DNA of 64,000 nt from Chiua virens (Eukaryota; Basidiomycota; Agaricomycetes; Boletales; Boletaceae): NCBI GenBank assembly GCA_019787685.1, contig JAHNUO010000041.1, positions 1 through 64,000 on the forward strand. Direction: 5' to 3'. Shown in pieces: positions 49,081 to 60,551 of this stretch (position 1 is the first letter of the stretch; each line of letters begins with the position of its first letter). The notes beneath the pieces are model-generated. The model saw only the letters and a program-made list of their open reading frames with translations, searched no databases and was not told where the DNA came from. The position numbers and the translations under genes were made by a program.

Positions 49081-50667
49081 TCAACGGTACTCGGCGCCGC
49101 AGTCACCAATCGTGCTGATCATGTGGCGGCCATCCGACTCCGCCAATACCGTTTCTATCGCATTCCTGTCTTCCTCTGTAAGCTTAAAGTCGTGGACCCT
49201 CTGATTGTCGTCCGGATGCTCGGAAACACCCAATCGGACACCTGGAAGAGAGAATGGAGGGGGGAAAAAATAACCGGACAAAATAAGCACTCCGCAGTGA
49301 GGAAGATATAATAGGCAAATACTCTAACCTATGATCACAGCCCCTACGAATGGGTGATCAAGGACCCATCGCGTGGCGACGTTGGCGATGCTCGCTCCGC
49401 CATGACGATCACCCACATCACGCAGCACTGTCAAGAGGGACTGGAAGAGAGCCCAGTTACCCCATGCTTTCAGGATCATGTCAAGATACTAAAGGAAAAC
49501 TGTTAGAAGTATACACAAGTGCAAGAAACATTCTTGCCTTTCTCTGCGACGGTGTCAGGTCACCGGCGTATAAATCAGGTTCCGGCTGACCAAGCCACTT
49601 ATCTGCTAGGAATCCCCCGCACTGAAATAGACATTATGTATAAGCAGCCAAGCCGAGATCGTATCGGATATCACTTACAAGGGTACCATAGGTCAGGAGC
49701 TTCACGTTATGCCGCTCGCACACGTCTGCCATGCCATCCAAGGGTCGTGTATCGATTAAGGAGAACTATGACCGTTCATGAGCCCTGCGCGCCAAACATG
49801 CCAGGTAATCCATTTTTACCTGCACTTGATTCGAGACGATGAACCCGGGACCAAGCTGTGTACAGATTTCATCTGTACGTATTGCGTCAAAGTTACACAA
49901 TCCCACTGCGGATACCAGTCCTTCTTGTTGAAGGTCTTGGAGGATTTGCAAAGCTGTTAGATACCCTTTGTCGGAGTAATCTTGCCAGTGAAACTGGTAC
50001 CGTGACATGGGAGACCAATCATTTTTTATGGGAGGGGAGGAACCCGGGATGACCCGTACCTGGAGTAAATCGACAGATTGGCTACGCATGCGTTTGATGC
50101 GTTCTCGCACTGCGGCTTCCACGACCGCGCGTGTTGGATCTGTGGGCCGGAAAACGCACCACTTGGTAGCGCCGACCACAGGCATGCCTGGCGGCAATGA
50201 TTGCCTGAACTGTCCCTGGATGGTGGCTCAGTTGAACCCCTGCCTCAGATCAGATGAGGGATATCCCAAGACCCACAAAGAGAATTTCCGCACTCCCGTA
50301 GTGATCGGCTGCAAAAGATTCATCCATATGAATGGTGATTGGATTCCTCGAAACTTACCCTATCAGTGACGACAAACGTATACGCGTGAACGTGAGAAGG
50401 GAAACAGCCGGGAACAAATCGGCATTCCGTACCATATCTAAGGGTAGCGAGCGTCAGATGATTGTACTAGGGGAATCCTGAAAAGACTCTCGCACCAAAC
50501 GCATTGTAACCGAGGTCGGCGTGCCGAGCCATTCCCTTCCGGATCCTGGCAGCGGGGGCGCTGCCCCATGCATTACTCGAGAGTTGCCAAAGGCCAACCC
50601 AAATTCTCGGAACAACAAATGGACCAAGGACGAATGTTTCACCTGAAGAGAACCTTGATAGCGACAT
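49081..50667 (-). CDS. Aldo/keto reductase
   Basis: Eight exons on the minus strand: 50496..50667, 50277..50308, 50060..50215, 49820..49993, 49679..49765, 49538..49621, 49329..49488, 49081..49241; phases close to 341 residues. It is an NAD(P)H-dependent (beta/alpha)8 barrel enzyme: GPFVVPRIWVGLWQLS, ADHYGSAEILFGQFR with the catalytic Tyr, GATKWCV with the Lys, LLQFHWQDY with the His, and VRLGVSEHPDDNQRV near the C terminus. The catalytic Asp of the usual FDxADxYG is missing in this model, because exon 1 joins directly as NAFADHYG. The sixth intron uses a GC-AG pair (AAG|GCAAGA). The substrate is probably an aldehyde or ketone; exact class unknown. Confidence 0.85.
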
Positions 50668-51141
50668 TTACGTGGTGGGGGGAACAAAGATGTCCTGGAA
50701 TTTTAGAGAATGTTTAGGTCCTTTTGATATGATCTGATCAAGCTCCGTCTCAATGTTCAGCAGTTATTCATGAGCCAGCAATTCCAACTGTGGCACAGAT
50801 TCGTGGGGTCGAACCTGGAAGATAGCCGAACGAACCTAAGGGAGGAATCGCCTACAGGGGGGTAACCACGTTCGGCGAACAATTAGCTGACCGTATGCGA
50901 CAGACATGACACATGGTGTGAATGAGTTTCTGCGAAAAATATTTTTTGCCGGGTTGGCTGCGATTGAATCTGAGGAAAGATCCATTCTTACCTTGAAATA
51001 CTTGGTGATTTCCGAGTCTATTGATGGGAAGATAATGATAATGGGTCAGATCTTCCAGCATTCATATCGCCGGAATCCAAACAAGAATATCGTACCCTTC
51101 TTATAGCCCACCCTCAAACATGGTTCCGCAATATTTCCAAG
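50668..51141. other. Intergenic, divergent promoters
   Basis: About 470 bases between the aldo/keto reductase and the next gene, in divergent orientation. No clear element. Confidence 0.4.
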
Positions 51142-51986
51142 ATGCCTGCTCAGATAACTTCTTACCCACAAGATGCCAATGGCAAGACCTTGGGACACGT
51201 GTACGTGGCTACCTTTTCTGCTTTACGCCCAAAGTAAACCTTCCATGGCATTTCCGCCAGCAACCTCATGGTACGTTTTTCGCCTTGTTCTCACTCCCTC
51301 AGATTTCAAACAACAGTTTGGCTACAGGTCGATACTTTGATAGCTAATGCTACAATTGAGGAGCAAGTATCTCGTTTGCACCCAAGTATGAACTGTTTAC
51401 TCACATCCTTGAACCGCAGTCTCCGCGCTATCACAAGGAGTCTGTTAGCGACAGGCACCCCTAACCTAGCAGCTTCGTTCACGGTGGCAGCTCGTTCCCG
51501 ACTACGTCAGACCAACGCAAAACGGATAGCAAGCTCAAACGGCTTATTCGTTACTGGGCTCGACGGCATTCATGCCGTTCCCACGCCCGAGCTAGAAAAC
51601 GTCCTTGCCCGTGTCCGCTCGCTGTACGGCGCTGGGATGGGATTCGCCGGACTCAGTCTGCTCTCTTCTGTGGTGAACGCAACAGTTGGGCTGAGGTGGG
51701 AGAAAGAAGGGTCCATGGCAGATATCTTGGTGGTCATCGATGCCGACATTTCTCAAGCCATTCAGGTAGGATCCAAAATATGATAGTGGATGATCGTATG
51801 TTCACCAAGGGAACCCAGAGTTGCAAAGAAGAACTTGCCGGTGGACGTATAGACGACGTTACCGCAGCACGAGAGACGATGAGTAAACTGTGGGCGAGTC
51901 TGGAGGAAAGCTGCCGTGATGTCGAGATTTGGAGAGGTGAATTCCCGTTTGACAGGGCCGCTAGCACTCTTGAGGATTTCAATTAA
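51142..51986 (+). CDS. Uncharacterised 204-residue protein
   Basis: Model join(51142..51198, 51261..51270, 51303..51327, 51420..51765, 51810..51986). The second exon is only 10 bases and the third 25; still all phases close, which supports the chain. The protein starts MPAQITSYPQDANG and continues with DFKQQFGYSLRAITRSLLAT, a basic RSRLRQTNAKR block, TPELENVLARVRSLYGAGMG and a last exon with ETMSKLWASLEESCRDVE. It looks soluble and helical with one hydrophobic segment (FAGLSLLSSVVNATVG). I do not recognise the family by name; my impression is of an Agaricomycete-specific protein. Reading through the 92-base third intron also gives an open frame, so that intron is less certain. Confidence 0.6.
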
Positions 51987-53063
51987 GCCGGAAGGGGTGT
52001 CGGAAAGGATGTTCCGCGGTGCTTTTTGACAGCACTGTGGCAATTACCCACTATCCGTTCCTTGTCGGTTGGTGTACAGATTGGCACGTAAAATTGATGG
52101 ACGGGATCTTGAAATCTGATGCAGAGGAGAGCATCTTGTAAGCCGCAGCAGTGGGTGCACTGCGTTTCCCCATACCCACACGTGAGGGTGTCGATATGCA
52201 GGACGATCTTATCAGTGAGATCTAGAGACAATGCGCCGTATCACCTCTAGCCGGGATCTACTCGAGAATCACAATAGATCCAAAAACAACACTTGAGCCG
52301 CGTATTGGTATCATGATTCAGGTTCGGTCTACAAATAATTCGAAACCCGGGAGGGAAAATGGAGGCGAATAGTGGGCGAGAGTGGGCGGCCAACAGCCCA
52401 TGATGATAATCGATCATGGTGGAGCCATCCTGTCTTTCTAGTAGCAGTCAAGTTTGGCAGGTGTCGTTCCAGTCGAGATACGGAGGCTGAACCGGCAATC
52501 AACCTAAAGAGCGCTACATAGCCGAGGGTCGTTGCAAATTGAGCGTCACCGCTGAGTGGGTGGCACGTTACCCATTGCATGCCGGGTTGGACGTTCTGTG
52601 AAATAACAGACGAGGTTAGCTTTGAAATTTGAGTTTTTGAGCCGCCGGTTCAGTAACTAGTAACCATTTAATGTCAGAAAAATGGAGATTTGACACATCT
52701 AAAAAATACCTCTCACCTGTTCCTCGAATGATGTACCCGATGAATTCGAACTGATATTGATAGTCGGTGATTAGCAGCCGCAGGTCTTTCCCGAAGCTGC
52801 TGTAAGTAGTGGCTGGTGGCGACGACTCACTGGCAACAAAAGAATGAAATAAAGTTCAGTGGGCTTTCGCCGACCCACAAAATGACGCCATCATGGCAAA
52901 ATTAAACACTAATTCATTACAAGTAACTATATTCGAACGAGATTGCCAAAATGTAAGTCAAGTGACCGGGGAGTAACTATACTGCTTGTTTCGAAAGATG
53001 GTGGTGTCCCATGATGTGATTTATTCTTGAAACCACTGTCAGAGTCGCAGGCATCGAAACAAT
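51987..53063. other. Intergenic region
   Basis: About 1.08 kb with no gene, repeat or RNA recognised up to the left end of the Harbinger element. Confidence 0.4.
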
Positions 53064-53475
53064 GGGTGACTTCCCGTCAGGATTTAGAGACGTTTTTCTG
53101 TAAATTTCAGCCGTAAAAATGACAGCTGCACCCAAACTTGGAAGGAGCCATATGGTGCATGTCGCGCAGCTGTCGTCATTCACTGTCTGTAAACCTTAAA
53201 TCTGAGGAGGGGTCCTACCCCCCTCTGTAAACGTCTGTAAATTCAAGACGACCCATTTCGTGCCATATATGGCATTCTCAGGGGTAGGTTCCTGTTTCCG
53301 AGTGACGGCGCGCTGCTTACTAATCACATCGATACGGGCAACGACGCGCTCATTGCTCAAGCACTGGCACTCACCACTGTGCGACCCGAGCATGCAACCA
53401 CAATCAAGTCTTCCTCATCCACCACCCTCTTTCCAGGACTATACCACTCTCCATCCGACCCGAGCAATGCCTGGC

Positions 53476-55274
53476 CCGGATTCAAGTTACAATCCAGTCC
53501 ACAGTTGCACCGGTCGCACAGACTCGGACCATTCAAGCTTTGCCGCCACGCATACCGGCCGTACAATCTTACCAACTCCCCCACACATTCAGCCCTACTC
53601 CTTTGGGAGTATTCCCCCCTACCCAGTTTCCACTGTCATACCTGGCCAGCCCATGGTAAGTAGCTTTCAAGTGGTGCAAGTTTACGACGCTGATGCCATT
53701 GTTACACGACAGACCTTTTCCCCTACACCACAACCGGCAGCCTCGGGACCAATTTCCTTCGCCAGGCCACCCACCCAACCCTTTCATCAAGCCCAGTTGC
53801 CTGTTGCAGGCTCACCTGGATTGTACCACACGCACATGTCCTCCGTGACTCCATCCACAACGCACACTCAGCCCTTGCAGCCCTTGCAGCCCTCACAGTC
53901 CCCACAACCCCCGCAGCCTTCGCAGCCCTTGCAGCCCCCACACTTACCACAGCCCTCACAGTCTGAGCCCTCGCAACCCACACAACCCTATTCAGACTGG
54001 GTACCAACTGACGACGAGATACTGCAGCCACTAGCCCCCACTGCTCGGGTAGCCTCCAAAAAAGGATCTGAGTTGAAACGTCTTGCCCCCACCCCAAGTG
54101 AGTGTAATCCACCCACAAAGCGCAATCGAAAGGCCCCGATAAGCAACAAAAAGAAAGTCCATGCTGCTCCTGTGGTGGAGACCCCAGAGGAGAGTGAGGG
54201 GGCTCAGAAAAAGGGACGACAAGTTGGCGCTTCTGGTTATTCTGACAAGGAGATCATGAGGCTCTTGAATATCATTAAAACAATCCTACCGCTTGGAGGA
54301 CGAGCATGGGAGCATGTTACCGACGACTACAATAAGTTTGCGCTTCGCCACAAGTATACTACACGCACGGCGAAGGCACTGCGAGCCAAATATGAAGGGG
54401 TATGTTATCTTTCACTATTTATTGTTTCTAGCATTAATCCTTTTTGTTTTTCCAGATTGTGAGCACGAAAAAACCGACAGGCGACACTGAGCTCCCACCC
54501 CATGTTAAACTGGCATGGGAAATTCAAGACGCACTGATAGAAAAGTCAGGAACTGTGACTATCAGTGATGGTGATATCTCGCTGACAAGTGACTCTGGAA
54601 ATGAGGCTAACGACAGTCCTGGATCGGAGGACGAGGTCAAACAAACAGGCAAGAAAGGGAAGTCTGTCGTCAAGGCATATCGTGCCAATTCTCTCCTTCA
54701 GCCTTCCATGCGCCGCCCCAGCTGTTCCTCTGCCTCCGCTGCTGATGCTTTGGTCTCTATTACTTCTGCATTCTCACCTGCTGCCATGAAAGAGCGAGAT
54801 GACCACAAGCTTCACCAAGCACTTCAGCTGTCGGAGCACAGCTCTGCAGTGGACCTACTCCATGTAGAGCTTCAAGCAGCACGGCGACGTGTAGATGAAC
54901 TCACAGATAAAGTTCTTCATGAGTCTCAACGTGCTGCTGCTGCTGAAAACAAGCTCGCAGTCATGGAATCACAGCTCGAGTTTATGAAAGTCATGAAGTA
55001 TCCAAGGCCACGATCTCGGTCTCGCTCTCCTGCTAGCAGGCACTCCAGATATCATGATCATAGCTATTATTCACCCTGTCATCGTGATCGCCATGACCGA
55101 CACTACTCACCGTACTCGCCTCTGAGTCATTATCGTCAACGTTCCTCACCACAGCATGCTAGTCAACACTCTGCCCCCTCACCAACAGAATCCCCAAGTC
55201 GCAATCATCATGATGGTTATGGTGGTCCAAGTCGTGGCAAGGACAGTAGGGAAAATGTAGTAACCTTGTCATAA
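53476..55274 (+). CDS. Harbinger Myb/SANT-like protein
   Basis: Two exons, about 53476..54400 and 54457..55274, separated by an intron with GTATGT and TTTTTCCAG. The frame is open from 53260, and the start may be an ATG upstream or [10 protein letters not shown]. The N-terminal part is low in complexity, with a run of QPLQP/QPSQP repeats. A trihelix-type Myb/SANT-like region follows: [36 protein letters not shown] and [20 protein letters not shown]. This fits the Myb-like partner known from PIF/Harbinger elements (DUF6818-like). A coiled coil ([15 protein letters not shown]) and an Arg/Ser/His-rich tail with [13 protein letters not shown], a possible nuclear signal, close the protein. In studied elements this partner carries the transposase to the nucleus and the DNA ends. 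Confidence 0.8.
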
Positions 55275-55314
55275 TTTTTTTTTTTGTATGCAAATAAGAA
55301 GTCAAATGTAAATA

Positions 55315-56698
55315 TCATCTCTCTTCGACAACAAGATGAAATCGTGAAACTCGATCCCTTTGACGGATATTGCCAAAGAGCTGATCACCTAAATTATCCC
55401 ATAACTCCTCGCTGCTACTCCTCCAAATTGGCATGTATACAGAGCGTATTTGATTGATGCCGACTCGTATGACCCGTACATTATTCAGTTGCACACATAT
55501 TTCCAAGAGACGCTTGTGAGCACGAGCATTGTTAATATCCAAAGGGACCCGCAGGCGAGCAAATGAGCCCTGCAAAGTGCGCATACCCCATTCTGCAGTC
55601 TGTCGATAAGCCAAAAGCTGCCTATTAAAAGCCAGCAGCTCCTCCTGTTCTATTTCATTGTCTGGCAGACGAGCACCACTTTTCAGTGGTGCTTCAATCT
55701 TTCCTGCAACAGCAGCAGTGCCACGAGGAAATGCTGAGTCAGCAATGAGGTAGTATCCTTCAGGTACCTTGTTTTGCAGCTGAGCATAGACAGGACGGGC
55801 AGTATGAGAATCATGCCAACTCCCAGGAGCATTGAGAACAGCAGAGATGATACAACCTGAAGTTTCAAGTAAGATCATTATGCACAACCTTGAACCTGAA
55901 GTCTAAACATGTAGAATACACACCATCAGGAGCAAAAACCAAAATATTTGTGATGAAATGTGCACTCTTCCAGCCATTATAAGTTGCATTCTCCATCTCT
56001 GGTTCATCTGCAGTTTGGCAAGGAAGACTTAACCCGTCAATGCTACCAAATCCACCAACAAGACGAGGATGACGGGAACGAATAAGAGCATTGTATGACT
56101 CTATCTCCTGGACTGAAGGAAAGCGGATGGCAGCTTCTGGCATGTGAGAAAGGATGGTATGAAGGATGTCAAGTGAGAAATTGAGATATCAGTTGACAGT
56201 GGTGGGGATGAGGGCAAAGATTTGCTGAAGTGAGACTTCTGTCATTGCTGATGCCAGGAAGTGGAGGGTAAGACCAAGAGCACCAGCAGCATCCAATGAT
56301 CGCTTCCCGAGTTGAGGCTGCCCATCTAGGGGAACATCTCGTCGTGGAACTGGAACTGTGTCCCAGACCTCCTGAAAACCACTTTCAAGAAGGTAGTGGA
56401 AGGATTGGACATCAAACCCCATAGTGGTTATGAATGCCCGATCATCCATGCTCTCATAGAGTTGAATCCATGGAGTTGCTTGGCGTGGATTTGAAAGAAG
56501 CTGGGGACAGCAGAGATAGCGACGGGATGTATTACGTCTGCATATTTGATTTTGGTGAGCTTCTGCAGCACCAGAGATAAGGACACCAGCCACCACAGAA
56601 AGCAGTAGCCAATCATCATCATCATCAAGCAGGGATAGGAGTATTGCAGGGTTGAGAGGCATTGGGAGCAGTGTAATGGCAAGATCTCGAGTTGTCAC
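55315..56698 (-). pseudogene. Harbinger DDE transposase with one stop codon
   Basis: Two exons, complement of 55315..55860 and about 55927..56698, with the intron GTGTGT...CTTCAG. The frame is intact apart from a TGA at 56189-56191, where an Arg (CGA) would fit; CGA to TGA is a simple CpG transition. The N-terminal part has a helix-turn-helix-like stretch. The DDE_4 domain is readable: SIDGLSLP, APGSWHDSHTA, YLIADSAFPRG with Asp residues and AEWGMRTLQGSFARL with the Glu. Without read-through the product stops before the catalytic core, so this copy cannot supply transposase unless the stop is a sequencing error or is suppressed. Confidence 0.85.
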
Positions 56699-56874
56699 TC
56701 ATCAGGTGGCTCAGAAAGGCAATATAGTATTTGTAATATTTAGAAATTGTGTGATGGTTATCAGATTTACAGAAAATAATCCCTAAATTTACCCGAGAGC
56801 AACTGAGGTCAAATGAGCACATGTCTGTATATTTCTAAATCCTGACGGGAAGTCACCCAATCACTGCAATCAAG

Positions 56875-57150
56875 ACCATGTGCCTTTATCACCTTCTGCA
56901 TCGCCATCCATACATCTCTGCCCACATGGACCCCCCGTATCCCTGGGCCCCGGCTCCATTGTCTTCCCCTGCATCACCAAATCATTCCCCCTCCCGCACT
57001 TTCTCCAACCGCGTCGCCTCGCAACCCAAGATGTCTTCGAGTCATCTCGGCAAAGTCATAACACCGTTGTACTAAACAATCCGGCCGCTGATATCCCTCA
57101 CCGCTTCCTACTACCATAATGGCCCGTAGTACGCTCATCCGTCGGCTGGC
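56875..57150 (-). pseudogene. Decayed copy of the polymerase gamma 3' end
   Basis: Fifteen bases beyond the Harbinger target site the sequence resembles the last exon of the polymerase gamma gene at 61270-61570, in the same orientation. By-eye matches include TCACCTTCTGCATCGCCATC against TCACCTCCTGCATAGCCATC, CAACCGCGTCGCC against CAACCGCATCGCC, and ACAATCCGGCCGCTGATATC against ACAATCTGGCCGCTGATACC. Substitutions and gaps break the frame. It is a small duplicated fragment without function as a protein. Confidence 0.65.
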
Positions 57151-57384
57151 CACTTCTTGGTCGAGACTCGAAAGATAGTATGAATAGCAACTCTCATCCT
57201 CCTGTCGTCTTCTACCACGACATGGTCCGATTCTGTATCCGAGTATCCAATGTCATGGGTCCTCGAACCAAGAGCACAGCATAGTACGGCTCTCGGGGCG
57301 CAATTGTGACCAAGCTCAGGCTATCATGGAATGTATGTAAACATCCAAAACCAACGCAACGGGACGGGCAAATATGCTTACATA

Positions 57385-58869
57385 TCACGAGCGCCCTTCG
57401 ATGCGGACATTTTCAAGTGGAAAGGTGAACGTGTTGACTTGTGGCCCAGAACCAAGCCTGAGAGGCATCTCTCTGTAGGAGATCCGCAACTGGTTATCCG
57501 TAGTGAACTTGACCCACGTAGGTCCCTCTGGAAGCCAGTACCTGGAGTGAAGGAGGAAGCATACATACTCCTTTCCAACCTTAAGCTCGCCTTCGTTCTT
57601 CTTTCCAGCAGATCGGTAGTTGAGGATACATGCGTGCAAATCCTCGGTGTAGCGGAGATGTCGGAGACCCAACGTTCCGCATATGACTGCAAGATCGCCA
57701 TATCTGCCAAGTCCAGGGGTCGGTCGTGGTCTCAGGGTTACTCTGGTGGATCCGGATGACATGGGTTCGGACGAATGAAAATCGAGAGGGATAAGGGGCA
57801 CTGAGGTTAGGTGCCACCCATCCATGGTGATCGAGAAGTCGGTCATCCCAACGTCACGACCCACCATGCTGCTGTCAAACTCGGGGTAGCAGCTGGGGAA
57901 CGAAGGAAGGGCAGGATGGTGTTGAGAAGGGATTCCTGCCCAAGCAAAAATATCCCAGCTGCATTTGCCCTTCACGATTGCCTTGAGAAGGTTGTGGAAC
58001 GCATGATCGCCCTCGCCATACGAGATCTGGACGGTAGTTCCAAATAGACCGCATAAGGAGTATGCCGCATCCTCAACACGGGTCGTTTTGCGTTTTGAAG
58101 CCCAGGACATGATTTCCCAAACGCCTCGCCCTTTCACCCCTCTACGGTTGTCGGTGACAAGGACTTCTCTAGGGATGCGAGTCACGGCTGAGATTTTGTC
58201 TGTGATGATCTTGTCGTCTTTATCATTGGCAGAGTCCGTTAACGCTTGCCAATTTCGGTTGTAAAACTTGATTCGTCTAGGAACCAGAAGTTCAACGAGA
58301 GGCCAGCTCCGGGTGAACCAGGTGTCGGAGGAAAAATCAGAGCACGAGGTAGAATCTGCAAGATAAACGATGCACAGATGGGAATGAGCACACCAGTTAG
58401 ACATCATTTGAACGGCCTCAGTGTGCTCCTTTTTGTCGGATTCATTAATGCAGCAAGTATCCAGCCAAGCGAGACTGTACCCGTGCAGTTTTGCCGTCCT
58501 GCAAAAATGGGATAGCTTCTTGAATCCAGACGATTCATGCTGTTTCCAAACAGTCAGACCTCGATAACTAGGTTCATCGTTGGTCCAGCAATGGGAGAGG
58601 GTTGCATATTTCACCACGTCTTGGATAGTCTCCCTCAGAACTTGAGTCATGTGTTGCGGCGTCTGGGCGCTAACATCCATATTTGGTTCCATCTGATTCT
58701 TGATCTCGTTGCTGATGTGCTCGATCTCCTTGGAGAAGATGTCAAAAAGGTCCATCCGCTCAACAAAAGTCATAGTGGAAGTGTTTACGAAACGATGGGG
58801 AATGTCTGTGCATATATGTCGCCGGAGTTCTTCAGCAACGAAGCTGGTCAAGGAGCAATTCAGCAACAT
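57385..58869 (-). CDS. HET-domain protein
   Basis: An uninterrupted frame of 494 residues. The heterokaryon-incompatibility domain is clear: YATLSHCWTNDEPSYRGL, SLAWLDTCCINESDKKEH, SNWCAHSHLCIVYLAD, and WFTRSWPLVELLVPRRIKFY, then the typical tail KTTRVEDAAYSLCGLFG and ISYGEGDHAFHNLLKAIV. In known systems HET proteins trigger cell death when fungi of different type fuse. The usual WFTRGWTLQELIAP is changed to WFTRSWPLVELLVP, so allele type or activity may differ. The N terminus is not certain: an AG acceptor near 58910 would extend the frame upstream of the first ATG. No NACHT or WD repeats follow, so this is the short stand-alone form. Confidence 0.85.
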   Translation of the reverse strand: MLLNCSLTSFVAEELRRHICTDIPHRFVNTSTMTFVERMDLFDIFSKEIEHISNEIKNQMEPNMDVSAQTPQHMTQVLRETIQDVVKYATLSHCWTNDEPSYRGLTVWKQHESSGFKKLSHFCRTAKLHGYSLAWLDTCCINESDKKEHTEAVQMMSNWCAHSHLCIVYLADSTSCSDFSSDTWFTRSWPLVELLVPRRIKFYNRNWQALTDSANDKDDKIITDKISAVTRIPREVLVTDNRRGVKGRGVWEIMSWASKRKTTRVEDAAYSLCGLFGTTVQISYGEGDHAFHNLLKAIVKGKCSWDIFAWAGIPSQHHPALPSFPSCYPEFDSSMVGRDVGMTDFSITMDGWHLTSVPLIPLDFHSSEPMSSGSTRVTLRPRPTPGLGRYGDLAVICGTLGLRHLRYTEDLHACILNYRSAGKKNEGELKVGKEYVCFLLHSRYWLPEGPTWVKFTTDNQLRISYREMPLRLGSGPQVNTFTFPLENVRIEGRS

Positions 58870-59083
58870 TTTCGGTGCCGCAATGTAACCGGATATCGGC
58901 CCAGAAAGGCTGTTGAGGGTTCATTATTGAGTTAAAGATGGTACAAAATAATCCCACACCTCTCGCCAGGCTCAAGTCGATTGCATACTCGTCCCTGCCC
59001 TGCATCCAATATGTCACCTGTGAGAGGACTCAAAACATGCCACTGTTAATTTCAAGTACGCTTGCTAAGAGTAAATGGACGCA

Positions 59084-60551
59084 CTATATCGCCCTCATTT
59101 GAGCAATATCCGAGTTGTGACCAGGATTCCGTAAAACGACATCTTGCGCAGCAATACGGTTTCCTCCGGGAAGCATATCTGAAAGCTCAGGCTTCGTCAT
59201 GAAGTTGGACGAGGTACATAGTAAGAACTTACGCTGGATCGGAACACACAAACCGAGAAAAACCTTGAGGGAGGCCACGATATCCCCGGCACGGGGTCTC
59301 TGATTGACTGGAAACCAGCAGCGTTCAATCAGATCTTCCCAGTGCCTATCTTCTATCTGTCGGTACTGTGGTCGGTTGGGTTTGTCACCACAATTCAATC
59401 GAATGATAATGGCGACGTCTCGTTGGACTTCTGACCATGGGCGTTTTCCAGATAATATCTAGACCTCGAACCTATGAGCATAAGTACGTTATGCATGAAG
59501 ATACGCTCACAAGAAGAGCCAGATTCCCGAAAGAATATATGTCGCTCTGTGTCGTAGGCTGCATCACTACATCTTTGTTGACTAGTTCAGGCGCTGTATA
59601 CCGTATAGCACCCGGCCTCGTAGAAGTCATTTGGAGGTATCCCAGAGTCTCTGGGAGATCTCCCAGCACGGAGGTGAGACCGAAATCAGTCAAACATGCA
59701 TTGAGTTCTCGATTGATTAGCACGTTGGTCTGTCTTATAATGATCGCATACTAGTAAAGGCAGAAGACGTCTTAATTACTCACGCAGGTGAGATCACCGT
59801 GAACCATGGGAAAGGAATGCACTATACAAAGGACGTCAACCAAGATACCACATAGGCGGATAACCACTCGCAGTAGAAAAGTCCGTTGGCGATATCCGAC
59901 AGCTGCCATATACTCATTATCCAAGAGATTACATGGCTGAAATATCGGAACTCACAAGTTGCAACCGTTGGGTGACCGCGAGCCGATCGTCGTTCCGTGC
60001 GAGGAAGTCTCGAAGTGTTCCGTTGGACATCCACTCAGACACTAAGGACGTGGTTCCATTTCTTTCGAAGTCATACGTGTTCCCCAGAAACGGGACGATT
60101 TTAGGATGGCAGAGCCTTCTCCAGACTCCAAGCTCTCGGCGAATCATCTATAGTAGACCAGCCACGATCAGGCCCAGTGCAGCGATCAAATCATATTTTC
60201 GGGTCGGATACATACCTTGGCAATCTTGCCTGCTTTTTCTGCGTGTCCGTACACCGTGAAATTGAACCGGAACGTTTTCACTGCCACCTAAGAAAAATGT
60301 GAGATTATGGCAACGATGACACGGTACAAGGCTAAATGTTCGTACCTCACTGACTCCTTCATTGCTTGTATAGTGAGCTTTGTAAACATCGCCAAACCCT
60401 CCAGCCATGGAGTATAGGGCATCTAACTTCGTTATCTTAGCGGTAAGATCCAAAGCTGGTAAATCATCGAATCTACAGGACGGACTCGGATCAGAAACCG
60501 AACGCCAATGGAAGGCAAACCAACTTACGTGTCGTATGCCAGTGCCGTCAT
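59084..60551 (-). CDS. Tyrosine-kinase-like protein kinase
   Basis: About nine small exons from MTALAYDT at 60551 to the stop at 59084. Kinase landmarks follow in order: AGGFGDVYKA (glycine loop), VAVKTFRF with the Lys, HPKIVPFLGNTY, LVSEWMSNGTLRDFL, VHGDLTC followed across an intron by TNVLIN (catalytic loop), LTDFGLTSVLGD, YTAPELV, and SDIYSFGNLALL, then KRPWSEVQ and a ERCWFPVNQRPRAGDIVASL C-lobe end. The catalytic loop is HGDLT rather than HRDLK, as in the tyrosine-kinase-like families that are expanded in Agaricomycetes. All core catalytic residues are present. It is a single-domain kinase without visible regulatory domains; substrates unknown. Confidence 0.85.

Larger units (their letters stand above)
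53064..56858. mobile_element. PIF/Harbinger DNA transposon, complete
   Basis: 3795 bases. The left end GGGTGACTTCCCGTCAGGAT (extending five more bases) is matched exactly by its reverse complement at the right end, a perfect 25-bp terminal inverted repeat. AAT flanks both sides (53061-53063 and 56859-56861), the 3-bp target duplication expected of this superfamily. Inside are two convergent genes, as usual for PIF/Harbinger: a Myb/SANT-like protein on the plus strand and a DDE transposase on the minus strand. Perfect termini and only one visible stop codon in the transposase point to recent activity. Confidence 0.95.
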
